Source: Larkinella punicea (GTDB lineage: Bacteria > Bacteroidota > Bacteroidia > Cytophagales > Spirosomataceae). From it: a DNA stretch of 64,000 bases. Numbering within the stretch: the first letter of the stretch is position 1; every line of letters begins with the position of its first letter. Of this stretch, positions 36,720 to 45,456 are shown in pieces. Under the pieces are notes generated by a model. That model saw only the letters and a list, made by a program, of their open reading frames with translations. It had not been told where the DNA came from and did not search any database. The stretch is from the NCBI RefSeq assembly GCF_003334855.1, contig NZ_QOWE01000008.1, positions 1-64,000 on the forward strand, written 5' to 3'. The translations under genes were made by a program, and so were the position numbers.

Positions 36720-39700
36720 TTTTTGTAAACCTGAACCGGTTCGTTGAAAGCCCCGATTACCAGATATTTTTGCTGCTTTACCTGCAATTCGACCACCGCT
36801 TTGACATCCCCAATCACCGATAAACCGGCTTCAGGTTGACTCACATACGAAAACCCGCCTTTCCCGTCCCCTTTCAATAAACAACCGTAATTGGCATCCA
36901 GACTGCCTATTTTCAGCCGATTATCGGATTTGTTTCCCAGCAGCAGAACGTCCATAAAACCGTCGTGATCGAAGTCTTCGACCAGTGATTTGGTCACCGG
37001 AGAAAATTGGGCCTGAAGCGGCAGAATCTGCTTTTCAAACTGGCCTTCTTTCGCCAGAAAACAGACGGAACGGCATTCCGTAGCCGTCATTTTTTTGGCT
37101 TTCGCCAGGTCATCCGCCGAGAAAATGTCGTTGATGGTTGCCGTCGAATAGTCTTTGTAGTAGCCAAATTTCCGGCGCATGGGGAAGATCTGATCATTCA
37201 ATTCGTCGCGGCTGACAAACGGATAGGACGTTCCCTGCACGAAAAAACTGAAGAAGGGATCGATGGAACCGTTGTTATCAAAGTCGGCATACACCAGCTC
37301 GGCGGGTTCTTTTTTCGAGTATTTAAGCTGCGAATTAATGCCCAGGTTTCCGGCGATAATGTCTTTTTTACCGTCATCATTTACATCGGCAACGGTGATC
37401 GAAAACCAGAAACCGTTTTCTTCTTCCGAAAAGTAGTGAGCGGTTTTATCCACGAAACCGTCTTTGGTATTGGCAAACACTTTAATCGGCATCAATTCCC
37501 CACACAGAATCAGGTCCTTGCGTCCATCGCCATCCAGATCTTCCCATTGGGCATCGGTGATCATGCCAATGGTTGAGAACGGCGTTTTTACGGTTTTAAA
37601 CTGCCCTTTTCCGTTGTTTTCCAGCAAATAGGACACGGGCGGTTCCGGATACCGCCCCGGAATAACCCGCCCGGCGACGAACAGATCCTGATCGCCATCA
37701 CCGTCGAAATCCACGACGCGCACACAGGATTTACTGCTGGCCGTTAGCACCGGTAAAGCCGTCGTAATCAGTTTTAAATTGCCTTTGCCATCGTTGATGT
37801 ACAGAACATCCTGCAACGACGGCGTGTTGGGTTCGAACAGCGAATAACCGCCTTTGGCAACGTATAAATCATCGTAACCATCGCCATTGGCATCGAAAAA
37901 AACAGCCGCCGAAAGCGCCGAAACGTTCTCGTCCCCAATGGTTAATTCTTCGATTTTTTTGAAGGTGCCCTCCGTTTGCTGCAACCAGATTTTGCCGTTG
38001 GTATTTTTATCCCCACCAATGAAAAGATCGTCCAACCCGTCTTTATTCACATCACCTTTCGCCAAAACTGGCCCGACCTGCGAATACATAAACAGCATCA
38101 ACGGCTGGCGTTTGAAATCATTTTCGTTGTAGCCTTCGTGGAGAAAGGAAATGATCTTCCCGGTTTTTTGAAAAATACCGGGTTTGTTTCTCTGAACCGC
38201 CACTCCTTTCGACTTTGGAGCATTCGTCGATTGTGCAATCGTGAGAACCTGATTGGCAGCCACTTGTGTTAATCTTTGTTCGGTTTGATCGGGCCAGATT
38301 ACCTTGATGGAATCGACCGTCGTTACCTGGTCGAGACCAAAATGCAGCCGGGACGATTGCGAGGACAGGTAGCCCCGAACCGGCTGTTGCTCCTGATACT
38401 GCAAACCGCCTTGGGTATAAACCGTTACTTTAGCTCCTACCGCCTGTTTATTCTTGCCCGCCGAAACCAGTTTGAGCTGAATATAAGACGTTTTTAACTG
38501 CTCCCGGCTCAGGTTCTGGTACACAAAAGCCGGTTCGTTGATGTTGTTGACGACCAGTTCCAAATCGCCGTCGTTATCCAGATCGGCATAGACCGCCCCG
38601 TTTGAAATCGAAGCGGTTTGAAACCCCCAGTCGGTTTGTTTATTCGCAAAAGTCAGATCCCGGTTATTCTTGAAGATATAATTAGGCAGTTTGGTCGATG
38701 GCATGGCCCGGATCAAATCCATGAGCTGAATCGACTCGCGTTTGATCGCTTTCTGCACTTTGTAATCACCCCAGTATTTCAGAAAATCCTTGTTGGTGTA
38801 ATCCCGCAAATAGCCGTTGGTAATGAATAGATCTTTATAGCCATCGTTGTCAAAATCCGCCAACAAAGGAGCCCAGCTCCAATCTGTATTCGAAACACCG
38901 GCTGCCTGTGCAATTTCGCTGAAGGTTCCGTCGCCGTTGTTCAACTGCAACATGTTGCGCATGTATTGCTTGTAGAGTTTTTGCTGAACCATGAGTTCAA
39001 ACGACTCGTAGTTTTCCTGGAGTTGCAGCAGTTTCTGTCGGCGATTGTCTTCGGGTAACATGTCCAGTGACATGATATCCGGCAGGCCGTCGTTGTTGTA
39101 ATCGGCAATGTCGATGCCCATCGAAAACTGCGCCAGATGCCGGAAATAGTGCTGGGTTTCGTCTTTGAACGTACCGTTTTTCTGGTTGATGTAGAGGTAA
39201 TCCGATTCGTTGTAATCGTTGGTGACGTAAATATCGGGCCAGCCGTCCTGGTTCACATCGGCAATGGCCATGCCCAACCCGAACGTCAGCGGATACTGGT
39301 GAATACCGGCTTTTTTGGTGATATCCACAAAATGGTTATCCCGGTTTTCGTAGAGTTTATTCCCGGCCAGTTCATCCACTTCATTCCGCAGTTTGGCTAG
39401 TTCCATGTTGTCGTATTTCTTCACATTGTGATTCAACAGCATCATGTCCAGATCGCCGTCGTTGTCAAAATCAAAAAAAGCCGACTGGGTGCTGTAGCCC
39501 GGATCATCGAGGCCATATTGCCTGGCCTGTTCGGCAAACCGCACCGAGCCATCGGACGAAACACCCTGGTTGATAAATAATTGGTTCCGGCGTTTATCAT
39601 CCTCTCCTTTCCCGGAATAACAGACATAGATATCCAGCAAGCCATCGCCGTTTACATCGGCCATGCTGACGCCGGTTTTCCAGCCGCCCGACCGACCACC

Positions 39701-40066
39701 CAGGCCCGGCGCAGCGGTTTTGGTGATGTCTTTAAATTTCAATCCACCCAGATTCAGGTAGAGTTTGTTGGGTTTCAGGTTGGCGGTAAAAAACAGATCA
39801 TCCAGACCATCGTTGTTCAGATCGCCGACGGCAACACCGCCCCCGTTGTAAAAATACTCGTAGGATAAGACGTTCAGGCTTTCGTTTTCGTCGATGTCGT
39901 TGCTGAAATCGATGGCGGTTTGCTTCGGAGAAAGAAGTTGAAACAGGGTCGTTTGGGCTTGCAAAAATGAAACCGGGAGACACAACAACAGCAGCCCTAC
40001 CTGACACACCCATACTATTTTAAAACCGGATGCGCATACTTTATATTTCGAGCCGAGGACAATCAT
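36716..40066 (-). CDS. FG-GAP/VCBS and ASPIC-UnbV protein, operon copy B
   Basis: 1116 residues, paralog of 26817-30146 with the same order: signal peptide (VGLLLLCLPVSFLQAQ), FG-GAP blades such as GVAVGDLNNDGLDDLFFTAN and DVNQDGWPDIYVTNDYNESD, an ASPIC/UnbV domain near 540-595 (VGAKVTVYTQGGLQYQEQQP; VDSIKVIWPDQTEQRL), and a second propeller with DVNKDGLDDLFIGGD. The octamer array of copy A is absent; the equivalent segment reads DKTAHYFSEEENGFW and has the same length. Likely surface exposed and Ca-binding, function unknown. Confidence 0.88.
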   Translation of the reverse strand: MIVLGSKYKVCASGFKIVWVCQVGLLLLCLPVSFLQAQTTLFQLLSPKQTAIDFSNDIDENESLNVLSYEYFYNGGGVAVGDLNNDGLDDLFFTANLKPNKLYLNLGGLKFKDITKTAAPGLGGRSGGWKTGVSMADVNGDGLLDIYVCYSGKGEDDKRRNQLFINQGVSSDGSVRFAEQARQYGLDDPGYSTQSAFFDFDNDGDLDMMLLNHNVKKYDNMELAKLRNEVDELAGNKLYENRDNHFVDITKKAGIHQYPLTFGLGMAIADVNQDGWPDIYVTNDYNESDYLYINQKNGTFKDETQHYFRHLAQFSMGIDIADYNNDGLPDIMSLDMLPEDNRRQKLLQLQENYESFELMVQQKLYKQYMRNMLQLNNGDGTFSEIAQAAGVSNTDWSWAPLLADFDNDGYKDLFITNGYLRDYTNKDFLKYWGDYKVQKAIKRESIQLMDLIRAMPSTKLPNYIFKNNRDLTFANKQTDWGFQTASISNGAVYADLDNDGDLELVVNNINEPAFVYQNLSREQLKTSYIQLKLVSAGKNKQAVGAKVTVYTQGGLQYQEQQPVRGYLSSQSSRLHFGLDQVTTVDSIKVIWPDQTEQRLTQVAANQVLTIAQSTNAPKSKGVAVQRNKPGIFQKTGKIISFLHEGYNENDFKRQPLMLFMYSQVGPVLAKGDVNKDGLDDLFIGGDKNTNGKIWLQQTEGTFKKIEELTIGDENVSALSAAVFFDANGDGYDDLYVAKGGYSLFEPNTPSLQDVLYINDGKGNLKLITTALPVLTASSKSCVRVVDFDGDGDQDLFVAGRVIPGRYPEPPVSYLLENNGKGQFKTVKTPFSTIGMITDAQWEDLDGDGRKDLILCGELMPIKVFANTKDGFVDKTAHYFSEEENGFWFSITVADVNDDGKKDIIAGNLGINSQLKYSKKEPAELVYADFDNNGSIDPFFSFFVQGTSYPFVSRDELNDQIFPMRRKFGYYKDYSTATINDIFSADDLAKAKKMTATECRSVCFLAKEGQFEKQILPLQAQFSPVTKSLVEDFDHDGFMDVLLLGNKSDNRLKIGSLDANYGCLLKGDGKGGFSYVSQPEAGLSVIGDVKAVVELQVKQQKYLVIGAFNEPVQVYKK

Positions 40067-40083
40067 GGTAGCTTAAAACGAAA

Positions 40084-40108
40084 AACTTCAACAGGAGAGG
40101 TTGAAGTT
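40084..40108 (-). other. 9-bp hairpin upstream of FG-GAP copy B
   Basis: AACTTCAAC and GTTGAAGTT are perfect arms with a 7-nt loop, 18 bp before the start at 40066. It could hinder ribosome access or act as an RNA processing site. The matching position in copy A instead holds a terminator-like hairpin. Confidence 0.45.
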
Positions 40109-40130
40109 AAGGTAATTTCTGAAACAAATA

Positions 40131-40168
40131 AAAAAAGGGAAGGCACCACCCGGCGACCCTCCCTTTTT
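40131..40168 (-). terminator. Terminator after susD copy B
   Basis: On the minus strand an AAAAAGGGAGGG arm pairs with CCTTCCCTTTTT (one mismatch) and a T run follows, 8 bp after the susD stop. It would reduce read-through from susCD into the FG-GAP and haloperoxidase genes, as in copy A. Confidence 0.7.
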
Positions 40169-40175
40169 CCTGAGC

Positions 40176-41762
40176 TTACTTATCCCACCATACCCGGCCA
40201 GTGAGCAAATCACCACCCGTCAGGCGACCAACCGCTTCCGTATAACTCGCGGCATTGTTGATAATTTCAGTCGACAGGTAAATCATCCGGCGCGGAATGG
40301 TTGCGTTCGTCACATTTCCCGGATAATTAACCGGCGTCAGTGTCGGATAACCCGACCGTCGCCAGTTGATCCAGGTTTCAACGAAGTCCATATAGCTACC
40401 CGTTGCCAGCCAGTATTGGGTATTGATGGCGTTCAGCGAGGCTTCCGTCGATGTCACGTTCAGCGGATTGGCGGCTACGTAAGCGGCTGCGGCTGCGGGC
40501 GTGATGGCCGCAGTGGCATCCAGTTGCGAGAGCGACGTCATGGCGGCCGTTACCCCGTTGGCATAATGCTCGGCGGCCGTTCCCGGCACGTTCCAGCCCC
40601 TCACTTTGGCTTCCGCCAGCAGCAGTTCGGTTTGCGCGTAAGTCATCGTTTGCAGCGTGCCGTTCCGTTTCAGGTACACCGAAATGCGTGGTCGGGAATA
40701 TTTCCCCAGGGGTGCCACGTCGTTGCCGGTTCCGGTTCCGCCCGGATAACCCGCCGAAGATTTAATGTCCCGGGCTCCGCCAGTCAGGTCATACCCATTC
40801 GGTAATCCCATCTGAACAGCGGGATCGTTGACCCCTACCAGCGTCTGAAGTGCGTTGTTGGCCAGACCCGGCTGCGGCACTTCGGCAATGGCACTCAAAC
40901 GCGGATCATTGGTCGTTTTCAAGGCGTCGATGAAGGTTTTCGACCACCGCAATTCCCGGAAATCATCCGCAACCTGGTACACGTTGAAAATTCCGGAGGT
41001 TGCATTATTGGCATCCGAAACAATTCTGGCGTTGTCTTCATTGGACGTAAAAACGCCCCCGGTAGCGGCTTTTTCAGCCCAGGTTTTCGCCGTGGCCGGG
41101 TCGACTTTGGTCAGTCGCATGGCCGCGCGCAACATCAGCGAATAGCCCAGTTTTTTCCACTTGGCGATGTCGCCGGCATAATACAAATCACCGGTTGGTT
41201 TCAGCTTCGTAGCATCCAGGGCCGCCGTTGCCTGTTCCAGTTCGGTCAGAATGGCCGTATAAATCGACTGCTGCGTGTCGTATTTCGGATTCGCGATTCC
41301 TTCTTTTACCTTGAAGGCTTCGGTATACGGAATATCGCCGTAGACGTCGGTGGCCCGCTGCATGTTCATGGCCTGCATAATCCGGCCGACGTTGTAGAGG
41401 TTGGTATACTGCTCTTTCCCCTTCGTCAGATTGATCATTTCGGCCAAAACCGTACCGATGTTGTAGGCCCGGCTGAACAGGCTGCCCTGATAGCTGGTCG
41501 AGTTCTGGGTATTGACATATTTGTCACCATTCCCGTAATAGGTAAAGGTTGACGCCAGAACCTGCATCGAGGTGCTTTGGTACAGAATTCCATCGTAACC
41601 CAAATTGATGTACGACATCTGGGCGTTGGGCAAAAAGAAGTTCGGGTCCCAGGTTGACTCACTCGACCGGGTTGGGTCGGTGTTGATTTCGTCAAATTTA
41701 TCGGTACAGCTTGTCGCACAAACCAGCAACAGAGCCGCTATATAGATTGAAGTTTTCTTCAT
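40176..41762 (-). CDS. SusD/RagB-type lipoprotein, operon copy B
   Basis: A 528-residue lipoprotein with lipobox CATSC at residues 15-19. NVGRIMQAMNMQRATDVYGD, AKWKKLGYSLMLRAAMRLTKV and the C-terminal INWRRSGYPTLTPVNYPGN align with copy A, whose sequence has VTDLYGD, FAYSLMLRLGMRLTKVDP and NWRRTGYPVLTPTNYAGN at the same places. It should bind ligand over its SusC partner, whose stop is 10 bp upstream. The copies are clearly related but well diverged, so the duplication is not recent. Confidence 0.95.
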   Translation of the reverse strand: MKKTSIYIAALLLVCATSCTDKFDEINTDPTRSSESTWDPNFFLPNAQMSYINLGYDGILYQSTSMQVLASTFTYYGNGDKYVNTQNSTSYQGSLFSRAYNIGTVLAEMINLTKGKEQYTNLYNVGRIMQAMNMQRATDVYGDIPYTEAFKVKEGIANPKYDTQQSIYTAILTELEQATAALDATKLKPTGDLYYAGDIAKWKKLGYSLMLRAAMRLTKVDPATAKTWAEKAATGGVFTSNEDNARIVSDANNATSGIFNVYQVADDFRELRWSKTFIDALKTTNDPRLSAIAEVPQPGLANNALQTLVGVNDPAVQMGLPNGYDLTGGARDIKSSAGYPGGTGTGNDVAPLGKYSRPRISVYLKRNGTLQTMTYAQTELLLAEAKVRGWNVPGTAAEHYANGVTAAMTSLSQLDATAAITPAAAAAYVAANPLNVTSTEASLNAINTQYWLATGSYMDFVETWINWRRSGYPTLTPVNYPGNVTNATIPRRMIYLSTEIINNAASYTEAVGRLTGGDLLTGRVWWDK

Positions 41763-41772
41763 GGTTTTTCAA

Positions 41773-44700
41773 TTATTTTTTGAACCGGGCATTGAGGGTG
41801 AAACCAAGCGTTCTGGTCGAGGGCAATTGGGCTCCTTCCGTTCCGGCGTAGCGCAGGTCGGACGAGAAACCCGCTTCCGGATCAAAATTTTCCGTATTTC
41901 TCAGCAACGTAGCCAGGTTACGGCCCACCAACGACAGGGAAATGGCTTCGAACGGTAGTTTACTACCCGTAAACCATTTTTCAGGCATGTGGTAGCTCAG
42001 AACGACCTGACGCAGTTTGATAAAATCGGCGTTGAACACGTTCAGTTTCGAGATGTTGGTCACCAGCGCCGGATAGTAGGTATACGCCGGCACGTTCAGC
42101 GTATTGGTTTCGCCGGTTGCCAGAACGCCCGAGGCCACTACGCCGGTTTCACGACCTTCGAGGGTCATCTTGTGCAAACCGTCCACGATGGAGTAGTGGT
42201 TGGTGGCCGACAACACTTTCGCTCCGAATTTGTAGTCGAACAGGAAGCCCAGCGAGAAGTTTCCGTAGTTGAAGTTGTTGTTCAAACCGCCATACACTTT
42301 CGGAATCGCCGATCCCATGGGCGTCAGCGCTCCCCGTTCCGGGACGCCGTTGGCACCGATGATGACCTGGCCGTTGGCGTTGTATTTGTAGTCATACGCC
42401 ATCACCTGCGCGGCCGCCATGCCTTTTACGTGGGCGATGTTCCCGTTCAAAGGCCGGTAGGTGCCCAGACCGAGTTGCTGGGTTCCGCCGTCACCGTCGA
42501 TGTCCACAATCGTGTTTTTCACATTCGTGATGTTGAACGACACATCCCATTTAAACGATTTGTTCACGATGGGCGTACCGGTAATCAACAGTTCGATCCC
42601 GGTATTTTTGGTCGAACCCAGGTTCAGCACCCGCGACGAAAACCCGGTGGTGGGCGACAGTGGCCCGCTCACGATTTCATCTTTGGTCACCCGGTTGAAG
42701 TACGCAAAGTCGATTCCCAGGCGGTTTTGCAGAAATTTCGTTTCAAAACCGAGTTCAAACTCCGTCAACCGGAACGGTTTCAGGTCGAGGTTCGGCAACT
42801 GGGAACTAAACCCACCTTGCGGGATGCCGTTGATGGTATTGCCCAGGGAATAATACTGGCTGGTCAAATAGGCATCGAAGGCTTCACCGCTCGTTTGGGC
42901 GTACGAAGCTCTCAGCTTACCAAAATCCATCGAACGCACTTTGAGTAATTCAGAGAACACAAAGCTGGCCGACACCGAGGGGGCAAAAATACCCCGGTTG
43001 GCGGCTGGCAGTGTGGAGTACACGTCGTAGCGGCCCGTAGTCGACAACGTCAGGAAGTTTTTGTAGTCCAGATCCGCCGTGTAATATGCCGACTGTACCT
43101 GCCGTTCGTTGAAACCGTACGACTGCCCTTTCGTCAGGGTGTTCGACAGCGTATACAGGTACGGGATGCTCAGGCTACCACCGGAAACGCCCACACTTTC
43201 AAACTTGTTTTTACGAAGGTTGGCCCCGAGTGCCACATTCAGGCCCAAATCCGGCGTAATTTTCCGGTTGATGCCCAGCAGACCGTCGACGTTCATTTCA
43301 TTCCGCTGTTCTTTGCTGTTGCTGACACTCCCCAGCCGCGAATAGGCCGTTCCGTACGGTGTAACGCCAAAACCGCCGTCGTTGATCAGGTCATATCCCA
43401 CCCGGCCCTGCAGATAGATCCAGTCGTTAAACTGGTATTTACCGGTGATGGCCGAAATCAGGCGTTTCCGTTCCAGTTTACTCTTGAACTGATTGACCAC
43501 AAACCAGGGGTTGGTTTTGTAGGTATCATCGCTGAACGTCAACTCATTGCCCGTTACCGGATCGTAGCCGGGTTTCAGCGCATTTTGGTTGAAGCTCGTG
43601 GCCAGCAGAATAATCCCGTAGTTCGGATTCTGGGGGGCGTCACTCAAACCGGGGCGGTTGTTGTCCTGTTGATCGATGTAGTTGGCCATCACGCTCACAT
43701 CGAATTTCTCCGTCACTTTCTGATTGACGCTCAGGTTGATGGTTTTCCGTTTCATGCCACTGTTCCGAACCGTTGCTTCGGCATCCATCGACGACAGCGA
43801 CAAGCGGAAACTCGTCTGCTCATTCCCGCCCGACATCGCCACGGTGTTCGTCAGGGTTGCGGCTGTCCGGTAGAAGTTCTCAATGTTGTCTTTTACCGGT
43901 GAATACGGATACTGTTTGCCATCGAACTGGGTGTAGGGCGCGCCGTCCATTTTCTCGCCCCAGCTATAAATCCCGGAGTTGCGGGCGCTGTTGACGTCGG
44001 TTGGCCGTTTGCCCTGGGTTCCCTGCCCATACACATACTGGAAGTCCGAGAAATCGATCACCTGATCGAATTGCATGTTTCCGTTGTATTCCACCGAAAG
44101 ACCGGAGTTTTTGCTGCCCCCTTTGGTCGTAATCAGAATAACCCCATTGGCCGCCCGTGTACCATACAGAGCCGCAGCCGTGGCTCCTTTCAACACCGTC
44201 ATGGTTTCGATATCGTCCGGGTTGATGTTGGCAATCCCGTCACCGTTGTTGTTTCCGCCCCACTCACCGGCGTTTCCGCGCGAGGAGTTGTCCATCGGAA
44301 CCCCGTTGATGACAAACAAGGGACTACCACCGCTGAAGTTGCTCACCCCCCGGAGGTTGATCCGGGATGACGAACCAGGACCGCCGGTGCCGGGCGTGAT
44401 GCTCAAACCGGCCACCCGCCCCTGCAGGGAGTTGATGACGTTGGTTTCCCGCGCCTGGTTGACCGAAGAAGCATCAATGGTCGTCACGGAATACCCCAGC
44501 GAACGCGTGTCCCGCTTGATCCCCAAAGCCGTTACGACGACTTCCTCCAGCGAAGCATCGCCGGGTTGCAACTGAACCTCGATGTTGGAGCGGTTTCCGA
44601 CCGCAATTTCCTGTTTTGCGTAGCCAATATAGGAGAACACCAGAATGGCGTTATCGTCGGGAACCACAATGCGGAAGCTTCCATTTCCATCGGTGTTGGT

Positions 44701-44886
44701 GCCGCGTGTCGTTCCCTTGATGGTGACCGTTGCGCCAGCCAGCCCGTTCCCTTTCTCATCCGACACCTTTCCTGTAACTGCTTTATCCACAGCCCATGAA
44801 GGTGAAGCCGCAAAGAGTAGCCAGGCTCCGGCAAAGACAAAAACCTTTAAGCAGGTTTTAAGTAGTTTTTGTTTCATAAACTTCAT
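41773..44886 (-). CDS. SusC/RagA-type TonB-dependent transporter, operon copy B
   Basis: A 1037-residue transporter: signal peptide (LKVFVFAGAWLLFAASPSWA), carboxypeptidase-regulatory-like domain (VTGKVSDEKGNGLAGATVTI), TonB-box-like EVVVTALGI, plug (INLRGVSNFSGGSPLFVING; DIETMTVLKGATAAALYG) and a barrel ending RTLGFTLNARFKK. The start may be ATG 44886 or the internal ATG at 44877. First gene of operon copy B. A -7 element lies 180 bp upstream with a palindrome beyond it. Confidence 0.96.
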   Translation of the reverse strand: MKFMKQKLLKTCLKVFVFAGAWLLFAASPSWAVDKAVTGKVSDEKGNGLAGATVTIKGTTRGTNTDGNGSFRIVVPDDNAILVFSYIGYAKQEIAVGNRSNIEVQLQPGDASLEEVVVTALGIKRDTRSLGYSVTTIDASSVNQARETNVINSLQGRVAGLSITPGTGGPGSSSRINLRGVSNFSGGSPLFVINGVPMDNSSRGNAGEWGGNNNGDGIANINPDDIETMTVLKGATAAALYGTRAANGVILITTKGGSKNSGLSVEYNGNMQFDQVIDFSDFQYVYGQGTQGKRPTDVNSARNSGIYSWGEKMDGAPYTQFDGKQYPYSPVKDNIENFYRTAATLTNTVAMSGGNEQTSFRLSLSSMDAEATVRNSGMKRKTINLSVNQKVTEKFDVSVMANYIDQQDNNRPGLSDAPQNPNYGIILLATSFNQNALKPGYDPVTGNELTFSDDTYKTNPWFVVNQFKSKLERKRLISAITGKYQFNDWIYLQGRVGYDLINDGGFGVTPYGTAYSRLGSVSNSKEQRNEMNVDGLLGINRKITPDLGLNVALGANLRKNKFESVGVSGGSLSIPYLYTLSNTLTKGQSYGFNERQVQSAYYTADLDYKNFLTLSTTGRYDVYSTLPAANRGIFAPSVSASFVFSELLKVRSMDFGKLRASYAQTSGEAFDAYLTSQYYSLGNTINGIPQGGFSSQLPNLDLKPFRLTEFELGFETKFLQNRLGIDFAYFNRVTKDEIVSGPLSPTTGFSSRVLNLGSTKNTGIELLITGTPIVNKSFKWDVSFNITNVKNTIVDIDGDGGTQQLGLGTYRPLNGNIAHVKGMAAAQVMAYDYKYNANGQVIIGANGVPERGALTPMGSAIPKVYGGLNNNFNYGNFSLGFLFDYKFGAKVLSATNHYSIVDGLHKMTLEGRETGVVASGVLATGETNTLNVPAYTYYPALVTNISKLNVFNADFIKLRQVVLSYHMPEKWFTGSKLPFEAISLSLVGRNLATLLRNTENFDPEAGFSSDLRYAGTEGAQLPSTRTLGFTLNARFKK

Positions 44887-45065
44887 TATTAGGATTGTTT
44901 TAGGTGAATATAAGTAAAAAGCGCATTCGATTCAAGTAGGAAAATAGGGAGCTAACGTGCCGATTTCCAGACCATTATAGCCTAAAAAAAGCAACTCTAC
45001 TTCTAGAAATTACTGAAAAAGATAAAAAAACAGGCAGAAGATTCTGTACGATGGGTGATTAACTG

Positions 45066-45073
45066 CAAAGATA
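45066..45073 (-). promoter_or_regulatory. Candidate -7 element for susC copy B
   Basis: TATCTTTG on the minus strand fits TAnnTTTG, 180 bp before the susC start. As for copy A no -33 TTTG is seen, and a T6/A6 block lies upstream. Confidence 0.4.
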
Positions 45074-45103
45074 TTCCTTTTTTAAAAAATTTAATAATAC
45101 CGT

Positions 45104-45122
45104 CATTAATTTTAAATTAATG
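45104..45122. promoter_or_regulatory. 9-bp AT-rich palindrome between divergent genes
   Basis: CATTAATTT and AAATTAATG are perfect arms around one T. It is in the 570-bp divergent region between susC copy B and the cytochrome/FG-GAP gene, which otherwise shows no gene. It could be an operator shared by both. The octamer TACTTTAG near 45191 and 45247 is also repeated in this region. Confidence 0.45.
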
Positions 45123-45456
45123 TTGAATTTATACAGTTCACCCTTGAAATTATCCGGAACGCATCGTGTCCGTCTCAAAAAGCCTACTATTGTACTTTAG
45201 TAATAAAAAGGCAGCAATATTGCCCTTGAACTCGTTAATGATTGGTACTTTAGAAATTCCCGGGCTCACTGACGTTTATAGCCGACATGTTCCGGAATGG
45301 CTGAAGAGTCCCGGAATTTTCATGTTCTGGTTCTCCCATTGACAAGTCAAAAAAAATAATTAACAACCCAAATTTTTGCAGTGAGAACGTTACAAAACCC
45401 GGATTAGACTATCTTCCTGCCGTTTTTGCCATTTTCATTCCGCAAACCACTCCCCA

